NCBI GenBank assembly: GCA_947247005.1
Contig: OX365948.1
Span: forward strand, 10,405,455 to 10,469,454
Origin: Spisula solida
Lineage: Eukaryota > Mollusca > Bivalvia > Venerida > Mactridae
Direction of reading: 5' to 3'
Length of the DNA stretch: 64,000 bases
Position 1 is the first letter of the stretch. Every line of letters starts with the position of its first letter. Positions 58,101 to 64,000 of the stretch are shown here, piece by piece. Made by a program: the position numbers and the translations under genes. Under the pieces are notes generated by a model. The model did not search any database and was not told the DNA's origin. It saw nothing but the letters and a program-made list of their open reading frames with translations.

Positions 58101-61100
58101 TCTGTACAGATCACCAGTTTTATCTCTTCCATCACACCAGGGATCTTCAACCTGTAAACAGTGACCACTTGTCAACAAAGACCACTTTTCTGTTCCTATG
58201 GGTGGTATTTACAGACAGGTATGAGTTTATATGTGTTGTTGGTATTATATTGCAGGTTATACTATGTGGTATGGGAGCTGATGAACAACTTATTGGTTAT
58301 TCCAGGCATAGGGGCAGATTTAAGTAAGTAACAAAGTGTTAGCTTATGGTATTTTCGCCATTATTTTATCGGCCAGCCAATTTGTCAGATGCCAGTGTAG
58401 AGAAGGCTCCAACCAGTTGATTATCGAAGGTTTCCATGAAAGGTTATCAAGCGAATCCATTGAATTGTGTAAACATATGCAATACATGAACATTGTATTT
58501 TCAATGCTTTTACAACCGAAATTGAATCTTTTCATAGGTCAATTCATTTCTCAATTTGTTAAGTTTTTTGTAAATATCTGGCATCTGGTCAATTAGACTA
58601 AAAGACACTAGTTTTACTTTCTGAGTACATACGCATCTCTTATTGTTATTCCTATGAACCAGGCAGGATGGTACATTATAACAGTAAATTAACTGTTATT
58701 AACTAAACGTTGGTGCACTAACTGGCCATGTTAAAGCGGACCCCTTCCAGATTTGAACATTCTACCACAAACTCAAGCAGTGAATGCCTTGCACACTTTT
58801 CCCCTGTAAATCAATGGAACATTCAACTGTTTGTTCATTGTGTATTACATCTAGGTGCAATATTGTCTTAAATTTCAGTAAATCTTATCTTTGTATTAGG
58901 TTAGTTACTGATGTTGGTCCTCATACATCAAAGTGCTGAATGTAATGTAATACTGTCTAGACACACTAATGAATTAATAAACACTATCTGATGTTTTACC
59001 TCATCCTTAACGGCAGATTTACCTCATCATTAAAGACAGATCAATAGTTTCCAGTGAGATATGAAGACTCATTGAACTAGCGTAATGGGTAACATAATAG
59101 GGAAAATCCCCATTAACGATTACATGCGAAATTACGTAATTGTTGTAGTTTTGCATTGGCTATGGCCTATTTTTTTTTTTTGACAGACCAGATGCAGAAT
59201 AATGATCTGGTAGACTTCCAGTAGAGGCAAGTTGTTGCACAAGATTTAAGAACCAATCTTGTTTAATTTATTTTTTCAAATATGAAATATAAATACAGTT
59301 CCACTCTTTTAATAACGTTTCGGCATACAAGCCTGATTCAAATCATGAAAAAATACATACCTTATTTAATCCAACGTAAAAAATAACAAGACTTCGTTCA
59401 ATAAACGCTTATTCCCCCATGGCAGCCTAGTCCATAAAAAAAGCTAAGTCAATCAGGGGCCATAATTCTGTTAAAATGTTGGATAGGGTTACATAGCTTG
59501 ACAATGTAAGGGCCTTATGGTGGTAAACAAGTATGTCAACTTTGAAGACAACATCTTGATGTAAGACGAAATTTGGGTTAACAAGTTAGTAATTGGACAC
59601 TTAATAAGTTTAAGTCCAAAATTAGGTCAAGGTGAAGGTCAAAATGAGGTTAGGTGATACAGGCGTGTGGAGAATGTTCATATACAACATCCATGCAAGT
59701 ATGAAAGATTTGTAGCAAGCCATATTAATGCTAAAAGAAATTTGGGTTAACCAAATTGGGTTACCTTCAATGATAGTGATATTGACCTCTGACTTCGTCA
59801 TCGGTCACTATCACTTTTTTGCAGGTCAACAAAACATCATATTTACCTCAAGATAAGTCAATAACAGTATATTATAATTTAACTGCCTGTGTTGTATTAG
59901 TGTTTTCCATCCATCTTTATGATTTGTTGTGATACTGTAAAATCACATATTTTTGTGGGTACAGTCAGATCTCGATACAACGACGCTGTTAGTTTCCAAG
60001 AAAAATGTCGTTGTAATGAATATGTCGGTATACTGAATTGATACAAAGAGCATTTTAATACTTCTGTCCCCAAATTTGATGTCAGTATAATGAATCTGTC
60101 AGTATATCAGGTGTCGTTATATCAAGATCTGACTGTACTTAATTTCGTGGATTGTGATCAAAATGAATTTTGCGGGGTTGTGAATTTGTGGATAACATAC
60201 CATGGGAGGTTAAACCCATGTTCTGTATCGGGGATGTCGATTAATCATGGGGATTATATTTCATGGTCGAGTTCATCAACGAAATGCAACTCCCTCAAAA
60301 ATAATGATTTAACATTATGTTGTTACAGGGAGGAAGGATGGTCAGGATTGATCAATGAAATAGAGCTTGAGGTAACAAGAATATCTGCTAGAAACCTAGG
60401 TAGAGATGATAGGTGTGTATCATTACAGGGTAACCTGTATAGACCTTTATAACTTTCCTCTTCTAGATTGATGTCATTTTGATGTGATGAATTTCTATCA
60501 AGTACATGAATGGGTATTTAAACACTGTTTAATAATATTTCTTGTAAAATTGTATCATTTTTGCAGCTCCTTAATTTATATTAAGCAGGCATATATTAAT
60601 TTTGAAAGTGGCACTCGACTGTAATCAGTATTTAAAATGTGTTGGGGCTATTGCAACAGAATCTTGCAGGAATAATAATCCAAAATAAGAGGACCACCTA
60701 CAAAATCAGATTCCCCCATACAACCATAGTAAGTTTGATAGCATAGTATTCACAAGGTTTTAATTCCATCTTTCCTATTACAGAATAATTACAGACCATG
60801 GTAAAGAGTCAAGATTTCCATTTCTAGATGAAAGAGTTGTACAGTTTCTTAGCTCCCTACCAGTATATGACAAGGTTTGATGATTCTCATGTCTATTTCA
60901 TATTTTAATGATTGTGTTCTTAATTTTACCAGTTTTATTGCTAAAATACTCTTAAATTTGACTCTCAAGTCAGATTTGAGCCATAACTGTGGCCTCCAGT
61001 GTGTTCACAAGCTTTTTCTAAGATTTGACCTAGTGACCTAGTTTTTTTACCCCACATGACCTAGTTTCAAACTTGACTTTGATTTTATACAGACATACAT

Positions 61101-62370
61101 TCTGACCTTGTTTCATGAAGATTGGGTCGTAATTGTGTCCTCTAATGTGTTCACAAGTTTTTACTAAGATTTGACCTAGTGACCTAGTTTTTGACCCCAC
61201 ATAACTCAGTTTCAAACTTGACCTAGTTTTGTAGAGGCAAACATTCTGACCAAGTTTCATGAAGATTGGGCCATAACTGGGGCCTCTAGTGTATTCACAA
61301 GCAATTGTGGACGGACGAACGACAGAAGAAGAATGATCACAAAAAAGAAACAATGCTTATGTTGAGTATCAAAGCTTTGAAACATGATCATAATGTACCA
61401 TTGGAGCAAGATATGTTTTATTTTGGTTTGAAAGTGTTTACAGTGGAAACCCATGCAGCCGGTGAACCAAAGGAAATTGGCATAATTAAAAATAATCACT
61501 AATTTAGTAATTCCCCGAAACAATTTTGTTGCAGACTGCTTCAGTGACATTTAATCTGTAATAAAAATGTAAAATCATATCAAATGACATTCGGGGGAAA
61601 AAAATAAATTAAAGTAAAATATACACCCACCCAAAATTACAGAAAAGGGAAGTTACACCATGCAGCCGGTGCAACGATAACAATTAAATTATTTCCAAGT
61701 AAAGTAGGTCAAATTATGTCAACAAGTTAATTTTTTCCCTCCAAAATTCTCGCACAACTATTTTTTATCAATGAATGACGTCATTTCTGTCAAAATTGTA
61801 TTTGGTAAGTAAACAAGCGAGCATTGAATACACAAATGATGAAAATTCCCAATTAAATATGGAATTACTCCTATTGAAGATATAGCGTAAGTTTTTGTTA
61901 TAATTTTCGTCAGAAATCTGACCATTTCATAATTCTAAATTTAAGTTACTCGTCAGTTATTGTAAACAATCTGCAGGCAACGTCACAAGGAAAAAAATCC
62001 ATGATTTCGTGAGATAACGCCAAACACCGGTGTCATGGATACACTGGTTGCATGGGGTTTCACTATACTGGGTTGATACATTTTTTCCCAGTTTCTAATT
62101 TTACCATAAAAATTGTGATGATTTAGCAATGAATTTATTTGTTTTCTTGCTTTTTTTCAGGCTAATTTAACACTGCCCAGAGGACTAGGTGAAAAATTAT
62201 TGCTCAGGCTAAGTGCTGTAGATTTAGGGCTTATGCAGACAGCTTGTCTCGCAAAACGAGCGATTCAGTTTGGATCCCATATAGCGAAGTTAGAGAACTC
62301 AAAAGAAAAAGCTTCTGATATATGTAGTAGACTTGGTAATGTCACAGTTTCTGGAGTGGATGAAAGTTGA
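46199..62370 (+). CDS. ASNSD1: Asparagine synthetase domain-containing protein 1
   Basis: Fifteen exons: 46199-46255, 49035-49238, 49487-49609, 49952-50071, 50617-50779, 50954-51102, 52073-52196, 53678-53801, 54695-54778, 55442-55582, 57787-57931, 58256-58323, 60329-60412, 60784-60874, 62161-62370. All are GT-AG, phases agree, 628 aa, near the vertebrate length. The N-terminal class II glutamine amidotransferase-like domain has Cys2 (MCGICC) and RLANRGPD. The C-terminal asparagine-synthetase/PP-loop domain has the ATP motif LFSGGIDST, then [58 protein letters not shown] and [12 protein letters not shown]. Motif integrity suggests a functional protein; the in vivo reaction of ASNSD1 is not firmly established. 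Exon 11 is the last unit of a 16-unit tandem array. Introns contain two foldback or nested MITE groups, an hAT element and HINE-like repeats. AATAAA at 62383-62388 fits the poly(A) signal. Confidence 0.94.
46477..47360. mobile_element. Foldback element with CCGGT palindromes
   Basis: Arms of about 75-95 bp (46477-46553; 47268-47360) share CTAGAGGTCCGGTAACCGG, AATGC(A/T)TGTAGGACAGG and CTAGAGGTCCGGTAAT. Each arm holds one or two copies of the palindrome AGGTCCGGT-A-ACCGGACCT. Minus-strand open frame 46555-46869 (104 codons) lies inside but shows no known domain. Located in ASNSD1 intron 1. Confidence 0.75.
47395..48337. repeat. Pearl/HINE-like element, GAGCTGTCC family, reverse orientation
   Basis: About five modules of roughly 165 bp (GTTAAAGTTTAGGTACAGGT, GTTCACCATCATGACCCCAA, TTATGCCCCCTTTT) end in the hairpin GCTGT-TCGTGG-ACAGC and then TCTTGTT at 48336. 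It mirrors 18090-18640. Located in ASNSD1 intron 1. Confidence 0.7.
48338..49034. other. Rest of ASNSD1 intron 1
   Basis: A+T-rich; nothing recognised. Confidence 0.5.
50370..50515 (+). repeat. Dispersed repeat related to the 190-bp array unit
   Basis: CCTCCACATGTGGAG (palindromic) is followed by GTTAGTACTGGTTAGAAAAC and AGTCTAGGAAAACTGG. The same block occurs inside every unit of the 5080-7330 array and in part at 240-350, 12150-12180 and 25340-25400. Lies in ASNSD1 intron 4. Confidence 0.6.
51103..52072. other. ASNSD1 intron 6
   Basis: 970 bp with no recognised element apart from a C/A homopolymer tract at about 51783-51802. Confidence 0.5.
52219..52956. mobile_element. hAT-type non-autonomous element with 8-bp target duplication
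   Basis: CTTAACAT at 52219-52226 and 52949-52956 flanks 722 bp beginning TAGGGATGGCATCGGGTACT and ending GTTGCCATCTCTA (ends TAGRGATGGCA). Subterminal CGAGTACTCG/CGAGTAC motifs occur at both sides. No transposase ORF. In ASNSD1 intron 7. Confidence 0.85.
54252..54671 (+). mobile_element. AGTCCCC-family hairpin-ended element, copy 2, with nested insertion
   Basis: It starts with the hairpin AGTCCCCTACCGG...AAGGGGACT and ends ACCGGTAGGGGACTTCTGTA then TTGCTTGCAATT, the inverse of copy 1 at 13099-13342. It contains a perfect RFX-type palindrome GTTGCCATGGCAAC (54587-54600). A 142-bp element (54325-54466) interrupts it. In ASNSD1 intron 8. Confidence 0.7.
54325..54466. mobile_element. Nested 142-bp inverted-repeat element
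   Basis: Ends CCACTTGTTGGGTAT and ATACCCAATAAGTGG are near-perfect inverted repeats; AAAGAAATACCCAATAA occurs twice and its inverse TTATTGGGTATTTTTT once inside. It splits the AGTCCCC-family element. Confidence 0.6.
54779..55441. other. ASNSD1 intron 9
   Basis: The segment 54838-55080 resembles a decayed HINE-type body (CTAGGATCTTCAAACTTCAC, TTAGGTCAAAGTTGCC), without ends. The 3' part contains an open stretch contiguous with exon 10 but is assigned to the intron: the acceptor TACTTCAG at 55441 keeps frame with exon 9. Confidence 0.5.
55646..55850 (+). mobile_element. tRNA-derived SINE-like fragment
   Basis: GCCGGCTAGCTCAGTCGGTA (A box) and AAGGTCCGCGCCCCGG (degenerate B box) form a tRNA-like head. 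An unrelated body follows (TTGCCCGATATCCTTCC). In ASNSD1 intron 10, upstream of the exon array. Confidence 0.6.
56081..57885 (+). repeat. 16-unit tandem array of 116-bp exon-11-bearing units
   Basis: Units recur every 116 bp without indels; the core ACTAGATGAC(A/T)GTATTGG repeats from about 56089 to 57829. Each full unit has 22 bp of intron-like sequence (GTATGTGTATATAAATTTACAG) and 94 bp of ASNSD1 exon 11 (encoding [20 protein letters not shown] and CAVWFA). The first unit lacks the first 40 or so exon bases. Two sequence types alternate: GCACCACGCGG with TATAAATTTACAG, and GCCTCACATGG with TATATATTTACAG. Only the sixteenth unit reads TCACGCGGTATAGGTGTATG and continues into unique coding sequence. 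The 72-codon open frames here are by-products of the repeat. Confidence 0.95.
58324..59930. other. ASNSD1 intron 12, left part
   Basis: Positions 59430-59860 carry decayed HINE-like modules (GGGGCCATAATTCTGTTAAA, GGTGGTAAACAAGTATG, AATTAGGTCAAGGTGAAGGT). The 58336-58596 open frame shows no domain. Nothing else recognised. Confidence 0.5.
59934..60317. mobile_element. ACTGTAAAATCA-family MITE, copy 2, with nested MITE
   Basis: Left end ACTGTAAAATCACATATTTT and right end AATGATTTAACATTA. The host text TTTTTGTGGG / TTAATTTCGTGG is interrupted by the element at 59960-60136. The right end lies 12 bp before the ASNSD1 exon 13 acceptor. Confidence 0.75.
59960..60136. mobile_element. TACAGTCAG MITE nested in another MITE
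   Basis: Inverted ends CAGTCAGATCTCGATACAAC and, from the right, CAGTCAGATCTTGATATAAC are flanked by TA on both sides; 173 bp. The body has AACGAC-type repeats. Confidence 0.8.
60980..61345. repeat. Pearl/HINE-like TGACC-rich element fragment
   Basis: Two modules (GATTTGACCTAGTGACCTAG, TTTGACCCCACAT, AACTTGACCTAG) end at GTGGACGGACGAACGACAG and GATCACAAAA. In ASNSD1 intron 14. Confidence 0.7.
61441..62070. mobile_element. Probable 630-bp inverted-end element in ASNSD1 intron 14
   Basis: CAGTGGAAACCCATGCAGCC on the left and, from the right, CAGTATAGTGAAACCCCATG and then CAACCAGTG are diverged inverted repeats. No target duplication was resolved; no transposase. Confidence 0.5.
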
Positions 62371-62382
62371 TGTTTCTTTATG

Positions 62383-62388
62383 AATAAA
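62383..62388 (+). terminator. ASNSD1 poly(A) signal
   Basis: AATAAA 13 bases after the ASNSD1 stop codon. Confidence 0.55.
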
Positions 62389-62637
62389 TAGAAATGTATG
62401 TAATCCATTGTGTGTAATTCGTAGTATTTTCCTCTTTCTAGATAGAAGTACTATCAAATCAATGTTATTAGTCACCTTAATTAGGCAGTCACTTGTCTTA
62501 AGTAGCTGATATATTAGCTGATATTCAGTGACAATCAGTCTGTATTATATACTGGTGAATACCCCTGACATAAAACACCTGCATGCTTTAATTTAAACAA
62601 CCACATTTGATGCATTCCTGAAGATAGGGCTGGATGT

Positions 62638-63433
62638 ACTGTAAAATCATTAATATTCGTGGGGGATTAAATTTCAACCACGAAATCAAATCCCAACGAA
62701 TAATTTTACCGACTAATTAATATGTAAATTGACAAAGTGCAAATTTACCGGGGCCGCCATTTTTTTACAGAGTTTGTTTTCCAATATATGAATCTAGGAT
62801 CATAAACCATAATTATTTTTTTATCGGACTGTCCATTCATTACCAGATCATAGCATATTACGTTTCCAATAACACAACTAACAGTATTCGTGATTTAAAC
62901 TGTGTATGTCCTAATTTCTGGGTTTAACCAGCTTCCACTAGTTGTACATACAGGTAAACTTACACAGTGCCACTATGTCTATTTTTAGACGTGTCAAGTA
63001 CGGTAGCCAATTTCAGCTTGACCAAAAGTGTTTAACACAAATTATAAATTACATTCGCAAACATGTAAACAATTGAGTAGAAAAGACGACACTTGTGGAT
63101 TATAAAATGGATTGTTAGGTAATCGTTATATCGTATATATTCAATGTGTCACCAAACAGTTTGACATATTAGTATAATTAGCACTACTGTATAATTGGAG
63201 TGTTTATTCATTAATCCATATTTGCTTGTCAGTTCATAGAGACTTATATTAATAATATTACTTATTAGCATTGATTGATGTTTAAAAATATTGGAATTCT
63301 GATAATTAGTGCAGATTTTCACCCGATTTTTTTTTACTGAAATACAAAATCCACAAATTTACGTCCCCACGAAATGGTCTTTTTCACCAAAACCACGAAA
63401 TTTCATCCCAACGAAATTAAATGATTTTACAGT
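62638..63433. mobile_element. ACTGTAAAATCA-family element, copy 3 (long form)
   Basis: Ends ACTGTAAAATCATTAATATT and AATGATTTTACAGT are near-exact inverted repeats. Subterminal GATTAAATTTCAACCACGAA and its inverse CACGAAATTTCATCCCAACG extend the arms. The 800-bp body has no ORF. Confidence 0.8.
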
Positions 63434-63589
63434 ATGCCATTTGTCAGCACTGCTAGTTTTAATGGCATAACCTTGCATACTGGTAGAATGGATACTGGAC
63501 CAGTTGGTAGGACATGACACAGATGACTAGCAATGCCTAGATGTTACACCAGTAATTATTGCAATACAAAAACAATTTCTCGCATGGCA

Positions 63590-64000
63590 ACTTGATGTTG
63601 TGCTGTATGTTGATCAAGATATATAAGCATGGTAACTTGATATAGTGTTGTATGTTGATCATGATATATAAGCATGGTAACTTGATGTTGTGTTGTATGT
63701 TGATCAAGATGTATAAGCATGGTAACTTGATATTGTGTTGTATGTTGATCAAGATATATAAGCATGGTAACTTGATATAGTGTTGTATGTTGATCATGAT
63801 ATATAAGCATGGTAACTTGATATTGTGCTGTATGTTGATCAAGATGTATAAGCATGGTAACTTGATATTGTGCTGTATGTTGATCATGATATATAAGCAT
63901 GGTAACTTGATATTGTGCTGTATGTTGATCAAGATGTATAAGCATGGTAACTTGATATTGTGCTGTATGTTGATCATGATATATAAGCATGGTAACTTGA
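63590..64000. repeat. 45-bp minisatellite running off the window
   Basis: About nine units of GCATGGTAACTTGATATTGT, GCTGTATGTTGATCAAGAT and GTATAA. Two forms (TCAAGAT versus TCATGAT) mostly alternate, giving a 90-bp higher-order unit. Because 45 is a multiple of three, two overlapping minus-strand frames stay open for over 140 codons; these are not taken as genes. Confidence 0.9.

Noticed and set aside
63537..63990. 144-146-codon periodic proteins on the minus strand
   Set aside because: They arise from a 45-bp minisatellite whose period is divisible by three.

Overview
The window is eukaryotic nuclear DNA, A+T-rich, intron-rich and heavily loaded with repeats. The organism is most likely a marine bivalve mollusc. 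The basis is dispersed elements with one terminal hairpin, internal tandem modules of about 155-165 bp and a (GACG)n/(GTCC)n tract, which resemble the 'pearl'/Helentron-like non-autonomous elements known from bivalves. Metazoan genes with GT-AG introns and tRNA-headed SINE-like sequences agree. The species cannot be named from the sequence.

Four protein-coding genes can be read. (1) Minus strand, 24934-39186: a nine-exon ethanolaminephosphotransferase (EPT1/SELENOI type, 387 aa) with an intact CDP-alcohol phosphotransferase motif but no selenocysteine tail. (2) Plus strand, 39261-42963: a four-exon RWDD3 (RSUME-type, 265 aa), head-to-head with EPT1 with only 74 bp between the start codons. 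(3) Minus strand, 44619-45863: an intronless secreted, probably GPI-anchored, EGF-like protein of 414 aa that I do not recognise. (4) Plus strand, 46199-62370: a 15-exon ASNSD1 (asparagine synthetase domain-containing protein 1, 628 aa). All exon phases in the three spliced genes join without a frameshift. RWDD3 and the EGF gene converge; the EGF gene and ASNSD1 diverge from a 335-bp interval carrying a CRE palindrome. Nothing suggests the four share a pathway: they serve phosphatidylethanolamine synthesis, a SUMO-related role, an extracellular role and an amidotransferase-like role.

The left 24 kb holds no convincing complete gene. It has one orphan exon-like segment (1204-1305), a decayed two-exon collagen fragment (3188-4037), a 46-bp minisatellite, a 12-copy array of 190-bp units each carrying a 13-bp-arm palindrome (about 5100-7330), and many transposon-derived repeats. 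Mobile DNA elsewhere includes two hAT-type elements with exact 8-bp target duplications inside introns, five different TA-flanked elements sharing CAGGGTG/CAGGGGG ends, a nested family ending in ACTGTAAAATCA, foldback elements, and a LINE reverse-transcriptase fragment in EPT1 intron 1.

The most unusual structure is in ASNSD1. Intron 10 and exon 11 contain 16 tandem 116-bp units (56081-57885), each carrying the 3' splice site and most of exon 11. Only the last unit continues into the rest of the gene. Using any extra unit shifts the reading frame, so the array is a candidate splicing or NMD switch, or simply a recent exon-bearing minisatellite.
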